64,000 nt of DNA from Elmis aenea (taxonomy: Eukaryota > Arthropoda > Insecta > Coleoptera > Elmidae), in assembly GCA_947652605.1 (NCBI GenBank), contig OX393583.1, forward strand, positions 11,077,222 through 11,141,221, given 5' to 3'. Of this stretch, positions 1 to 11,343 are shown in pieces; the first letter of the stretch is position 1, and every line of letters starts with the position of its first letter. A program made the position numbers and the translations under genes. Below the pieces are notes generated by a model. It saw only the letters and a program-made list of their open reading frames with translations. It was not told the DNA's origin and did not search any database.

Positions 1-455
1 GTAACAATAGTCCAATGTATGCTTGAAAATTGGCACTATCTAAACTTTTCAATTTTTGGTTAAAAACTCGTTTACCTTCAATGTTTGTCATATTTATAAT
101 TTCTTTTTTAATGTTTGAATTGAAAATTGTTGTAAATGCACTTTTCACATCTGTTATTCTTGAAGTAGCGTACCTCGTAATACCTGGAGTATTTTTTATA
201 ACATTTGCAGAAGTTAACCGTCCTTGTTGCTGTGGAGGTTCCAATAACCACTCTATGGTACCATTCTTTGATTGAATTGATTCAATGCACTGGATAGCAG
301 CAACATGCAGTGCAGGAATATCGATATCATTGTCAGAAGTACTAGGTACTTTCACCTTCGTCACTAGTGTGATTTTCATATTCCGATAAATCTTCGTCGG
401 TGTCAGATAATTCTTCAAGCAGTTCAGCATCAGTCAGAGGTCTACGATTTGCCAT
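1..455 (-). pseudogene. piggyBac-type transposase, N-terminal fragment (truncated by window edge)
   Basis: Read on the minus strand from the ATG at 453-455, this gives an acidic N-terminus (MANRRPLTDAELLEELSDTD and onward) typical of piggyBac transposases. It is followed by the conserved block with TRYA, an AF..IF segment and MTNIEGKR. One extra base near 345 shifts the frame and creates a TAG, so the copy is broken. The rest would lie left of the window. The open frame on the opposite strand at 30-275 is only a shadow. The family call rests on my recognition of the N-terminal blocks; no terminal repeat or TTAA target site could be assigned on the right side. Confidence 0.7.
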
Positions 456-826
456 AATTTGCAGTAAAACTATAACACTTTACTTACTACCCAACAAAAA
501 CTGAAGGCGTATATGCGAGTTTGTTTATTTTATAACTAGGGCTAATAAACAAGTCAAAACTTGTAGAAACTTGTAATGTCTGAGCACATTATAATCGACT
601 TGTATCAACGTCAGTAAAACAGCCTCGTAAAACAGACAAACGTTTGTATAGCTATTTATATTCAATTAGATTTTCACATCAAGTCATATTGACCCGAACG
701 GTACATTAATAAAATCTTCGAAAAAAAAAGTTGTAAATAAAAAATGCATTTATGCAGCAAAAAAAATCTATTGTCTACTGTTGATGTAATGTGAATTAGG
801 TATTAGCAAAAAATATAAAACAGATA
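456..826. other. Gene-free AT-rich stretch
   Basis: It lies 5' of the piggyBac fragment on the minus strand and may contain that element's terminal region. No coding frame, clear repeat or terminal motif was recognised. Confidence 0.4.
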
Positions 827-1130
827 TACAGGGTGTTTCTTAAATATTGCAAAAAATATCGGTATGTAATTCATTATCGAAAATTAAGGAATTCTTTTAC
901 ATAATTTTTTCCCTTTGAAGTCTCCTTTCGGAGTTACACCTCCCTAAAAAAGAACGGTAAAATTAGGTTTTTATTTTATTTCTCAAAAGTGGATAAATGT
1001 AGGAGGATGATTTTTGGTAGATGTTTTGTACTTATATTAAAAGGTTTCCCATAGTAATATCTTTATTGATCTCCCACCTTCGCAAGGGCTGAAAAGAGCG
1101 CCCCTTTTGTTTTTTTTAATCAGAACCTTT
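827..1130 (+). repeat. TACAGGGTG-type interspersed repeat, family A copy 1
   Basis: It starts with TACAGGGTGTTTCTTAAATA. It shares an ordered series of blocks (TTTCGGAGTTACACCTCC, TAAAATTAGGTTTTTATTT and others) with inverted copies at about 49800-50018 and 54440-54713. The TA at its edge and the ACAGGGTG terminus fit a mariner-type non-autonomous element. This copy is diverged and its right end is not sharp. Confidence 0.6.
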
Positions 1131-1250
1131 TCGAGGCTTGAAATTTTGCGAACGAAAAAAAAAATCTTTAAAGCTTGATTTGTTTAGATTTTTTATATTC
1201 CTTCACTTTTCCTACAAAACCTATAGATCTGTATCGTTTCTTTTCTAAGA

Positions 1251-1390
1251 TCACAATACACACAATTTCATCAGCAAAAGAAGATGATTTGAGCTCTAAT
1301 AGAGATCAAGATTAAAAAGATCTTAATACACACAATTTCATCAGCAAAAGAAGATGATTTGAGCTCTAATAGAGATCAAGATTAAAAAGA
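1251..1390. repeat. Near-perfect 70-bp tandem duplication (2 copies)
   Basis: The units 1251-1320 and 1321-1390 differ only in their first few bases, so the duplication is recent. No coding function seen. Confidence 0.9.
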
Positions 1391-2200
1391 AAGTCTGGAG
1401 AAAATGATAAGTGATATTAATCAATAATAAAAATTAACATTTAAAGATTCTATGTCACTGTTAAGGGTAATCAACAGTAGACCAGTTAGTAATAAAGTTA
1501 TTCAAGACTTATTTATTTAAGTAAACAGTATTTTTCGTCACAAGTTGCACAAAATGTACGATATGTACTAAAATAATTGTAACAGCGCCCGAAATAAGGC
1601 AAGGACATGGGACATGGGAGTTTCTCGAATTTCCAAATTTATAATAAGATTATTCACAGTGCACTTATTAATTAATCAGTAATTGTAAACCCGTTCGAAC
1701 AATTAGCAGAAAATCTTCAATGGTACTTCAATTATCGTGTGAACGCGCGTTGCCCATATAAAGGTATTTGTGTGAAGGACGAAAAACATTATGAAATATC
1801 CGCGAACAGTTTAAACTCTATTAAGTATCATAAAGGTAAATTGTACGGTAAAAGTTAATTAAAATAATTGCTTCTTAAAATTTTGTTGTTGGTCGATTTT
1901 GAACTATTTTTTCACTCTACTCATTTTTATATTGTCCTTCAAAAACGGAATTGTGTTTCAAAATCCTTAAAATGTTGCTGTTTCCATTTAGTTATAACAA
2001 ACAAAAACATTTGTATTATACTTTGATTGTGTTTTGTTTTGCTAACGACAGTAACCTATGAATGTTTTTTGTTTATTTTTATCTTGACACAAATTAGGCA
2101 CAAGGCGTAATTGAAAAGTTGCATGTCGTAATGTAAATAACAGCATCTGTCATAAGTACAACAACTTAAATTTTTTAATAATCGAATTTAATTTACATGT
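1391..2200. other. Gene-free stretch
   Basis: AT-rich single-copy-looking DNA between the tandem duplication and the hAT element. No coding frame or repeat recognised. Confidence 0.4.
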
Positions 2201-2208
2201 ACAGGTGT

Positions 2209-3447
2209 CAGTGGCGGATCTTGATTTTGTGGGGCCCCAGGCGCAACCTGATCTGGAGGCCCCCTATTAAGATGGTTCACTGAAATGAACAATGCAGAAA
2301 AGTCATAACGTTTTTTATTTTTAGAACCAACAAAAACATAAACACAAAAATCAAATACGGAAACAAAAAAATATTCTCAGGTACCAGAAAAAAAAATCAC
2401 ATTCCCATTTAAAAGAAAAAATCCCATCTCAGGTAAAAAAATCACAGTAAAATTCTGCATCATACAGTACAGGTGGTCCAAATTCGATGGGACTACAATG
2501 GGTATCTCGCTTAATAGTCAAGATAGAGAAACGGTTAAATTACTAAAAATGTGCAGTTTTTTTAGAACAAACTCAGAACAGTTTTCAAAAATATTCTATC
2601 ATTTCCGGTTTTTGAATTATTAATGAAAAACTGTTTTTTTTGTTATATTTATAATGTGTCATAATTATCTCCCTTATTGTTTTAAATATCGAAAAAGTTT
2701 ATAAAGATGATTTTTATATATTTTTATGTAGATTTTGATAGTAGGTACTAAAAAAAAATTTTTACGCTCGCCGTTAAAAAGGTATGACACAAACTCACCT
2801 TTTTTTAAATGGAAACTTTAGTTGGCTATGACCTATTTAAATTCCTTATTTTTTCCCTTTCCAAATATATTAGGGTTGATGTATTTATTTTCAATAATAC
2901 GCAAGTTACAAAGGTTTTTAAAATTTTTAAAGATGAGAAACAAAGAGCAGGTTGTGAAAACAAAGGAAAATCGGAAAAGATAGAATATATTTGATAACAA
3001 TTCTGAGTTTGTCCCAAAAAACTGCACACTTTTGGTACATTAACCGTTTCTCTATCTTGACTATTAAGCGAAATGCCCATGTTATCCCATCGAATTTGGA
3101 CCACCCTGTACAGTACATCGGCTTGCAGTGCACTGTAATCAGATGCAAGCAGGGTTGTAAGTTTTTGCTATTTGGAACCAAATTGGCTATCATTTTTGTT
3201 TAATTTAACATGTTTTTTTTTAAATTGGCATCAATGGCTATTACACAATACCCACTATGAAAATAGGTTTTAGAAGATATTACAATTTGCCTACAATAAT
3301 TATTATTTTATAATTTATTCTCATATTAACAGACAATAAAAATTTAATTTTGGTTTTGGAGGATGACGAACCCAACGATTCTGAAGCCCCCTTTTTGCCG
3401 AGGCCCGAGGCGCGCGCCTCATGCGCCTGTGCGGTAATCCGCCACTG
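2209..3447. mobile_element. hAT-type non-autonomous element with exact 8-bp TSD
   Basis: The ends are CAGTGGCGGATCTTG and GGTAATCCGCCACTG. They are flanked by identical 8-bp duplications ACAGGTGT (2201-2208 and 3448-3455), the hallmark of hAT transposition. The subterminal regions are rich in GGGGCCCC/GCCCCC, unlike the surrounding AT-rich DNA. No transposase is encoded; the open frames inside come from the palindrome nested at 2470-3108. Confidence 0.88.
2470..3108. mobile_element. TA-flanked palindromic (foldback) MITE, mariner-like, nested in the hAT element
   Basis: The ends CAGGTGGTCCAAATTCGATG and CATCGAATTTGGACCACCCTG are inverted copies bounded by TA on both sides. Inversion extends through the AGATAGAGAAACGGTTAA block on the left and its complement on the right. 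It belongs to the same family as the palindrome at 22661-23872. The small open frames on both strands are consequences of the palindrome. Confidence 0.82.
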
Positions 3448-3879
3448 ACAGGTGTGGCAATAATCACGGTGCTTTCGTCCTCTATAGGTTTGTTCCAACA
3501 CGCTTTACTGTACTTACCAAAGCGCTATTTCGTCGCTTCGTTCCTAAATTTACTTATATCCAACACACTTAATTATTGTTAAAAATAGTTTCTTTTTTAA
3601 TTCAACACAAATACAACACTCCAAAAATTTACTTAAATATAACATTTCACCCCCAATCATTAAATGTTATTGAGTATTGAGTAAAAGTCGAAATGACAGG
3701 GTTTTAGCCTTAAACGCGGCTGTCGAGCCGGTTTCACGCGAATTACGTCTAGCATTTACGGTTAGGGTTCATCCTTGGTCCTCAGAAGAAATGGAATATC
3801 AACTACCCGAATTGGGAAGTCACCACTAACGCGTGGTGTTTACGCTGGTGTTTAAAAGTTACGGAATAAGGGGGCAGAT

Positions 3880-4180
3880 GTGATAGCAAAAAATATGAAA
3901 TACTTGAATTTCTTTTTTCTCTCTTAACTTTTTTGTCTTACTCATAAGACCAGTTATATTTGTACTTTCTTGAAGTACTTTTTTATGTAGAATGTAACTA
4001 TTATTCTAGATTTTTTTTATCACTTACCGGTTTCGGTGTGTCACCTCTAATTTTATTTTTTTTATGGGTCGCAACGTTGGCCATAGAATAGTTAAGCGTG
4101 CTTTGTTTTCCTCTTTCCAATGAGATATTACCTACTTGCTATATCTATTTTAATAAATCAGTAAAAATCATAAAATATCG
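3880..4180 (+). repeat. Interspersed repeat, family B copy 1
   Basis: An ordered set of blocks (ATAGCAAAAAATATGAAA, TTTTTGTCTTACTC, TGTAGAATGTAACTATTAT, GGGTCGCAACGTTGGCCAT) reappears in the same orientation at 26510-26820, inside an intron of the serine protease homologue. No coding capacity. Confidence 0.65.
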
Positions 4181-4205
4181 TATATTATCAATCACTTATC
4201 AAGCT

Positions 4206-4960
4206 ATACAGGGTGTTCCAAATTCGAGTCAATGCATGGGGATCTCGCTTATCTTAACAGCTACGAGGTCGGTTTAATTAGGGCAAAGTTGCAAAATTAG
4301 ATGCTCGTCAAATATCTGCAAAGAAAATTTTCATAGCTGCCTTAGTTCAAAAGTTATTCAAGGAAAACTGAATAAATAGATTTTCGTTTTTTTGCCCTAT
4401 TTCCTACATTTTTTAAGATATCGACAATCTGGCACCACTTCTCCAAGGCAACTTCTTACGCTTTATATTTGAGGTAACAAAGAATTTCCAACAACGTTTC
4501 TCTCTTCAGAACCATCAACATTTTTTTTTAAATACGTCAAAAAAATTTAATCTCGTTGTCGGATAGCAATTTGTCTTCTGATTTCAATGATATATGACAC
4601 TTAATATCTAAAATAATATTCCTAACATATTTATTAAAACCTATTTTTTTAATTAAATCCCTTTAATGGTAAATTCATTCGGTTTACTTACCTGCTTCCA
4701 AGAAAAAGGGACAAAGACAATTATTTACCATGCCGATAAGGAATTTTTCAACAATTGTTTCAAAAAAGTTTTTACAGAAATGAAATTCAACATCAAATGA
4801 AAAAGTTACAGGCAAAAAACAAAAATCCACTTTTCTCAAAAACCAAAAAAGCTAGATAAATTCTGTTTGCGTCAAATTATCAAGCACTTGAATATACAAC
4901 TTTGCCCTAATTCAACCAAAGTCGTAACTCTTACGGTTTACGAGATCCGCATAGTGGCCC
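4206..4960. repeat. TACAGGGTGTTCC-type inverted-repeat element
   Basis: It starts with TACAGGGTGTTCCAAATTCG and a block about leaving the TCTCGCTTATCTTAAC motif. The subterminal GGGCAAAGTTGCAA block (about 4281) has an inverted counterpart ACAACTTTGCCCTAATTCAA near 4898-4917. It looks like a degenerate mariner-type foldback; the right end is not well preserved. Confidence 0.5.
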
Positions 4961-5039
4961 TCGAAAAACGAAAACCATGTATATAATTTTTTTTTTGTAA
5001 ATAGAAAATTATCTGGTATGATTTCAAGCTGGCTGATGG

Positions 5040-5118
5040 TCTGACATCGCCCGGGCCGTATTTTTAGGGTTCGCGGGCCGCATTTGTCCCACGGGCCGTA
5101 CTTCGAAAACCCCTGGTC
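5040..5118. mobile_element. hAT terminal fragment
   Basis: On the minus strand this reads as a typical hAT end, CAGGGGTTTTCGAAGTACGG, followed by a GGCCCG-rich run. The partner end was not located. The Harbinger element directly abuts it, so the original element may have been interrupted there. Confidence 0.45.
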
Positions 5119-5362
5119 TAAAGCGGGGTACACACGTTCAAGTATATTGTGCAATATTTATTGTACAAAATATGGCGCAATACCGTTTGTGCAATAAGTG
5201 CATACACACGCTCAATGTTTTAATTTTAACATCGCACAAGTGTAGTGTGGCTGCTTAGTGAAAACGACTAACAAAAAGAAAACTTTAGTATTTTTTTTTT
5301 TTTGGGTTGTTTGGCATTGGACTGTAGTCCATCAGCCACAGATATTTTATATTATCGATACT

Positions 5363-6617
5363 TTAAATATTTAAATTAGCAAGTCGAGCAAAATTAACGA
5401 GAACGTCACAAATGTCCCTTGATATTACAGATAGAACCGATACTATGTTAACAGGGAGGTGCACCCCCAACGATATCAGATCTTTGTAGAGCTTTTCTGT
5501 TAAAATTGTATTATGACTACATGAAAAGAATAAATGATTTAAGTCCCCGTAAGACTGCCCATCACATGGGCATGCTGGGCTATCCTTAATGCCAATTTTA
5601 TACAGATGGGAGGGGAAGTTGCCATGATTTAATTTTAAACGGGTGATAGTTGTTGAATATGATTTGCTGACATTAAAAGATGTTATGTGTGGAATTATTT
5701 GCGGTAAAGTGGGATGTATTAAAGTATATTGTGTAGGTGAAGTCTGTGTAAACCGATCCCAACTTTGTCTCCACAGAGTCCTGGCGTGAAATTTGAATTG
5801 ATTATTGACATCGTCAAGTAAGGCAATATTCTTGTTGACTGGCAGAAAGGTAGCTTCTCTAGCCAGGTTGTCTACAATCTCATTACCAACGATTCCTGCA
5901 CGGCCCTTTGTCCACACGAAGTCCACTAAGCATTGTACTTTCGTTAGATCCAGAAGATGTTTTTTAATATTAGATATTACCTACATGTGGAAGTTTTTTT
6001 GTTAAGGACGTACTTTGAATCGAGTTTAATACAGATCTCGAATCGGAAAGTATAACGATGTTTCTAGCATTATAGTTAGTTTTACTGTATTTCAAAACTC
6101 GCTCGATCGCATATACCTCAGCAGTGTAAATTGAGCAGATCTTAGGAATGCTGTATGTTTTCGAAATATTGTCATTTTTAATAAAAAATGCACTACCAAC
6201 ACCGTCAATCGTTTTGGAGCCATCAGTATATACAACAACTGGGTTGTTGTAACAGTTTATAAAAGGTTTTATAATGTTGTTATTTAACACTTGAATATCA
6301 GAATAGACAGGATAAATGACACGAGGCTTATAAAACAACATATTGTAGTCGAAATCAAAAATTGACCCCTTATGGTTATTTTCTATTAATTCTGCGTATG
6401 GGTTGGTATCGTAAAAAGCCTCGACTAGTGGGGGGCTGTTTTTGTTTTTCCAGTATCTGTTTGTAAGATTTTCAATGCTTAAACAATAAAGTTTATTGGA
6501 AATTTTATTTGGTTGAGAGCTGCGAATTTTGACGAGCATTTTAAAAGCCAGACACTTTCGTCTAATCCAAAGCGGAACTTTAGTATATATTTTGCTTGGA
6601 AAAGCCTTACTGATCAT
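5363..6617 (-). pseudogene. LINE (I-type, RNase H-bearing) 3' fragment, 5' truncated
   Basis: Two minus-strand frames, separated by a frameshift around 5927-5970, together cover the end of a reverse transcriptase ORF and an RNase HI domain. TDGSKTIDGVGSAFF supplies the first Asp, AEVYAIERVL the Glu, ILSDSRSVL the second Asp, and GNEIVDNLAREA the last conserved segment. A C-terminal stretch with a CPCDGQ..HLFFSCSH zinc-knuckle-like motif follows. A T-run at 5289-5304 on the + strand is the poly(A) tail. The fragment sits inside the Harbinger element and is truncated at its 5' end near 6617. RNase H plus the C-terminal CCHC-like motif point to the I/R1-type groups; the exact clade is not certain. 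Confidence 0.8.
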
Positions 6618-6639
6618 GAAGAAGAAGAAAATGAATTGA

Positions 6640-6990
6640 AGGTTATGGATGAAACAATGGTATTTAAAAAGGGAGATATATTCCGATGTGCAACTTTTAA
6701 ACGCACTCCAAGATAACGTATCATGCGACTACAAGAACTACCTACGGATGGATGAAGCTACCTTCGACGTAACAAAATACAGTTATGAGAAGTTCCATAC
6801 CACCTGCACAGCGATTAGTCGCAACCCTACGATTTTTAGCTACTGGACGACATTTCAATGATCTTAGATTTTCAATGAGAATATCAGAGCAAAGCATTGG
6901 AAAGATCGTTATCGAAACATGTGAGGCTATAATTGTTGGATTAAAAGATTATATACTTCCAGCAGCTTTTCATAAGCCGCTGTTCTTTTG
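6640..6990 (+). pseudogene. Harbinger (HARBI1-like) transposase fragment
   Basis: The blocks YKNYLRMDEATFD and, in another frame, IPPAQRLVATLRFLATGRHF then QSIGKIVIETCEAI are characteristic of PIF/Harbinger transposases. A frame change near 6785 breaks the ORF, and the downstream DDE part is missing. It lies between the nested LINE and the right terminal repeat of the element at 5122-7315, as expected for the native transposase of that element. Confidence 0.8.
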
Positions 6991-7318
6991 ATTCGGTTGC
7001 TGTACCACCCATCGTTGGTATTCCACCTCGGGCAAATTGTGGTATTGTTGGATAAACTATAATATTATTCCTTTTTGAACTTCTATAGTCACCGGGTGCA
7101 AATGAACAAAAAAACTGCAGATATTTTACAATAAGGCCGAACGCAAACACTCATATTCAAGTTACTGTGCAATTAACACAAGTTATTGATAAACATTTCG
7201 TCAATCTTCAATCTCAATATTATTGCGCAATATTTTTGAAAATAGCACAATATATTGCACAATATTGACGTCACACAAGTATTTTGTGCAATATACTTGT
7301 ACGTGTGTACCCCCTTAA

Positions 7319-8384
7319 CCCTTTGAGTACGGATATATTGTTTGCTTAGAAAATCCGGTGTTTTTGATGCTTTTTGGGATAAAAATGATCTATTTAACAC
7401 GAACAAATTAAAAAAAAAAAAATTGAAATAATTTTACAAAAAAAATGGTGGTTCCAATGAAGTAACAGTAGGAACTACATATGAATGACAAAAATTTTAA
7501 AGTATAAATTTATTTGTAAAATATAAAGAGAAAATATTCTTACAATGTAGTAATCACAAATAATATGCAGAAAAGTAACATTAATAATAAAAAAGTATAC
7601 TATTTATTGTGTAATTTCAAAAAACAATTTCATTTTTCGACAAACAATCTTACATTGCAACATTTGCAGTGCCATCTGGTACGTCGCGGTTTATTTTTTG
7701 TGCTGCAGCTAGCACATCTGATTTTTGTACCATGGACGGGAAGATGCGCAACTTGGTTAGTTCTCCTCTCCAAAGGTATTTGTACTTTATACCTATTTGA
7801 AGGTACAGAAACACTTTTTCGTCCTTTTGGACTTATTTCTGTGTTAGCACCGATTAGCCCATTTGCTACTGCTAATCGAAACTCTTTTAGAGTTAGAGGA
7901 GTTCGTATAAATCGTCGCTAGTTAACTTTTCTAGATTTAAAGTTTGTTTTGACATGGTGGTCTAAAGAAAAACAAAGCGAAAAAAATTAAAATAAAGATA
8001 CGAAATCCTAGTGGTTCCATATGGAACCACCATATAAAAACATTAAAAAAACTGACCTATGATGTAAAACTTTGATGACCTTTTACTGGATACTTTAAAG
8101 AAAGAACATATATGAAAAATATTATATTACTTAGTTGATAATATTGTACAGTTTTTTATAACAAAAAACGATACAGGAAGACACGAAGCACGTTAGAAAT
8201 GCACCAACAAAATATTCACCAAAACAAATTTAATAAACGCTGATTTGACCGTTTCAGTTTAGAACGCGCGAAACATCAATACATGACTCATTCTTGACTG
8301 TGGTTCCAGCGCTCGATTACTAGGGCTCTCAGAATAAAATTAGAAATATGTGGTTCCATAGTGGAACCACTAAGACCTAAAGGG
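7319..8384. mobile_element. piggyBac element, internally deleted, TTAA-flanked
   Basis: The termini CCCTTTGAG and CTAAAGGG are bounded by TTAA on both sides (7315-7318 and 8385-8388), as in piggyBac transposition. Subterminal palindromes (GTGGTTCCATATGGAACCAC at 8011-8030, GTGGTTCCATAGTGGAACCAC near 8350) probably served as transposase-binding sites. A transposase C-terminus is still present on the minus strand. Confidence 0.85.
7629..7918 (-). pseudogene. piggyBac transposase C-terminal fragment with Cys-rich domain
   Basis: The minus-strand reading ends in a Cys-rich segment (IRCASCSTKNKPRRTRWHC, KCCNVRLFVEK, stop at 7629-7631), the classic zinc-binding tail of piggyBac transposases that recognises the element ends. 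An in-frame TAG marks the upstream limit, and the DDD catalytic core is absent. It lies inside the TTAA-flanked element 7319-8384, consistent with an internal deletion derivative. Confidence 0.75.
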
Positions 8385-8487
8385 TTAAGGCTAAGGTTTA
8401 GTCGGTTTGAGCAGTCCGAACCAATTTAATTTGCGACGCGAGTATACACGTCTTGAGCAGCGAAAGGGTTTAACAAATTACTACATT

Positions 8488-8598
8488 GAGGTCCTATTGC
8501 ATAAAAGCTAAATCCGGGATTAACCCTGGGTTATTCCCTAGTCTTAGGCGTTAACCCAGGCCTAATTCCAGGTTTACCTTTCATGCAATCAGACCGTT
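8488..8598. repeat. Short imperfect inverted repeat (MITE-like)
   Basis: GGTCCTATTGCATAAAAGC on the left pairs with GCTTTTATGCAAT-like sequence (TTTCATGCAATCAGACC) on the right. Complementarity also runs through ATTAACCCTGGG and CCCAGGCCTAATT. No TSD defined. Confidence 0.5.
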
Positions 8599-8599
8599 G

Positions 8600-9479
8600 A
8601 GCATTTATAATCTGGAGAATCGAATATTAAATAATCAATGATTTATTGTTATGTTGATTTAATTATAACCGGTACCAAGCACTATTTAATTTTGTTTCAC
8701 GAAATTAAAAACAAAGTTTTTTGTTTTTGTTCCGATCAGAAGCGAACACAGAATTCTTTGTATGTAGTACCTGGTATAAACAAATGCTGCATGTAAATAT
8801 ATTAATAATACAAAACTACTTATTCATTGCCATTGGCTGCAACGTTACTGCCCCTGGACAAACGTGAGTAGTGAATAAGATCATCTACCGATACAAACCT
8901 CTAAACTGTACCATTATCTAATTACGTTATAATTAACATCGAAAAATACGATGATTAAAAATATTATGTTGCAAAATAATGCATGGAGGAGATTCCCGTT
9001 CATCTCTCGTGAACTTTTTTGTCTCGATTCTTTACGGTGAAAGTTTTTCTGAGAGCACCTTCACTGTGATTGTTGCATCTTGTGTGTGTACTTAAGCAAA
9101 TTAATCAATTACAATAATAAAATTAAGTCCCGGATGTTCATGCGCTTTTTTCTCAGAGACATAGTGCAAATGTTCTTATGAATAACGTCGTTAAAAAAGA
9201 GTGAAAGTGCTTCTTCAAAACTGCCTAATTAGCGAACATGTGTATACAAATACCCACGTGCGGGAAAATCGTGAATACACAATGGGATCCAAATCTTAAT
9301 AAGTTAACGCACCGTTTTGATATACTTAAATTCGAATTAAATTAAGAGTTCATATTACGTAAGATAAAAAAAACATGGATTTAAAAGTTACATGAAGATA
9401 ATGATTGTGTTTTAATCTTTAAGTTGGTAGATTATCCGGTAAACCTCACTCCTATTACCGGTACGTAATAACTTTTTAA
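8600..9479. other. Gene-free stretch
   Basis: No coding frame with recognisable similarity, repeat ends or RNA gene was seen. The sequence looks less repetitive than its neighbours, so regulatory or untranslated DNA is possible but unsupported. Confidence 0.35.
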
Positions 9480-9545
9480 CAGGGATGGGGAGTCGAGGAG
9501 TCAGAGCTTTTTTGAGGAGTCGGGAGTCGGAAAAACTACCGACTC
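9480..9545 (+). mobile_element. hAT-like terminal fragment (GAGTC-rich)
   Basis: It starts CAGGGATGGGGAGTCGAGGA and contains repeated GGAGTC. The inverse end type (GACTCC repeats, ending ACTACCCATCCCTG) occurs at about 36000-36076. Flanking 8-mers at the two sites do not match, so they are separate fragments of one family. Confidence 0.55.
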
Positions 9546-9983
9546 TATCTTGATATGATTTTTTTTCGAGATTGAGGACAGTATGAACAATTTAAAACAA
9601 TAGCAAAATAACGATCTTAATCGATCGGGAACGATTAAAGTAACACAAACTAGTTTTGTCTGTGAACGTCCAATTTTTATCTACAAAAGATACTTGACTG
9701 GATAAGGTTTATAGACAGCGCAAGAATACAAAACGCATGATTCGTGTGATACACGGTAGGGTTAGTTCTGTAGTCAACCAAATCTTAGCCCGTGTTGAAT
9801 GTTTTTTTTTTAAATGAAAACAAACGTTTTATGTTAGTTTTCACTACTTATTAAAAAATAAACTTAAATTTTTAACTTGACCTTCTATTACTGGCCAAAT
9901 GAGTGAAGGTCAGGTTAAAGGTTAGTTAATTGTTTTTTTTTTTAAACGAATTTATTAGGTAAATTTTCATTTTTATTAAAAAT

Positions 9984-10180
9984 TGTATCATTTATACTGA
10001 TCAAAATATAAAATTTTACTGGCCAAAAAAACAAAATAATACCGACCAACTAACAAAATTGTGCTGACAAATTGCGATTTAATACTGACACTTAATTATT
10101 TATACTGACCAAAATATTCCTACATATGGACAATTTATTATACAAAATACTTACTATTATTAAAAAAAAATACTGATCAA
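9984..10180 (+). repeat. Degenerate short-period repeat (TACTGACCAAA-like)
   Basis: Variants of ATACTGA(C/T)CAAA recur irregularly (for example around 9995, 10040, 10085, 10110 and 10170). The repeat is too diverged for a fixed period to be given. Confidence 0.45.
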
Positions 10181-10417
10181 ATAAATGGAAGTGGTTTTCT
10201 AACTGCTCAAATTTACCCAATAACATTTAATAAAACGTTTACTATAAAGATCAGCCTAAACTGAAATTCAAAGCACAAATTAGTACTTAAAAAATTTAAA
10301 AGAAAACATCTTAAGCGAACCCACTGTTTTATTTTTGTTGTTTTGTTTTTCTGGTTGTTTACAGCTCTCACCACATATAAATAGCTCGTATTTTGCATGT
10401 ATAAACACTGTTTATAA

Positions 10418-11343
10418 TTTGAAGAAAGTAACGGGAAGGTGGTCATTGGGTTTATAAAGAAAACTCTTTACATCTGCTAAATATTTCGAGTCTATATTTG
10501 ACCCTTCATCGGTAGCTAAAAATTACAGGTGAGTTAAATAATGTCCCTAGAATCCTAAATACAGGCACTTTTTTAATAAAAAAGATACTCACCGATGAGC
10601 GAGGATAATTGGAAGCAGTATTATTATAAACATTAAAGTTTTCGAAGATAAAATTTACATTGAAGTTACTTGATACTTGACTGAAATTCGTTTAAATTTA
10701 TTTTGATGAGCACATGGAATTTTTCTTAAGATTGAAATTTTGACAGTATAAATGAAAAATTGAAAGTTAAAATAATAGAAAAATCGCCATGTGTTTAGAT
10801 AACCGAAACGTGGTGGTTGCCACGCCATTGTATCAAATTTTAATGTGTTATTAATATTTAATTGTGCTGTAAAAATTTGAACATGTTCATCAATCATCCT
10901 GTGCAGTTGTTTATATATTGGATGTTTATTGTTCTGTATTGTATGGTGACAAATCTTGTTATCTAACCACATGGCGATTTTTGTATAATTTTAACTTTCA
11001 ATTTTTCATTTATACTGTAAAAATTTCAATCTTAAGAAAAATTCCATGTGCTCATCAAAATAAATTTAAACGAATTTCAATCAAGTACCAAGTAACTTCA
11101 ATGTAAATTTTATCTTCGAAAACTTTAATGTTTATTATAATACTGCTTCCAATTATCCTCGCTCATCGGTGAGTATCTTTTTTATTAAAAAAGTGCCTGT
11201 ATTTAGGATTCTAGGGACATTATTTAACTCACGTGTAATTTTTAGCTACCGATGAAGGGTCAAATATAGACTCGAAATATTTAGCAGATGTAAAGAGTTT
11301 TCTTTATAAACCCAATGACCACCTTCCCGTTACTTTCTTCAAA
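10418..11343. mobile_element. Long foldback element with ~387-bp arms
   Basis: The left arm 10418-10804 and right arm 10957-11343 are near-perfect inverted copies, ending in TTTGAAGAAAGTAACGGG and its complement. The loop is about 152 bp. The open frames at 10655-10972 (-) and 10918-11106 (+) share a peptide only because the DNA is palindromic. The arms carry CAGGTGAGT-like and other splice-like strings but no coding domain. No clear TSD was identified, so the superfamily is unknown. Confidence 0.85.

Larger units (their letters stand above)
5122..7315. mobile_element. PIF/Harbinger element with TAA TSD, interrupted by a LINE
   Basis: The terminal inverted repeats contain GGGGTACACACGT(T/A)CAAGTATATTG at both ends (from 5125 on the left, ending about 7314 on the right). 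They are flanked by TAA (5119-5121 and 7316-7318), which fits the 3-bp TSD of PIF/Harbinger. Subterminal GCAATAT repeats occur at both ends. The middle carries Harbinger-type transposase remnants (6640-6990), and a LINE fragment occupies about 5283-6617. The right TAA overlaps the TTAA of the neighbouring piggyBac element, so two transposons share an insertion point. Confidence 0.75.

Noticed and set aside
2809..3203. Several overlapping open frames on both strands
   Set aside because: All fall inside the palindromic MITE and its flanks; sequence symmetry creates mirrored frames.
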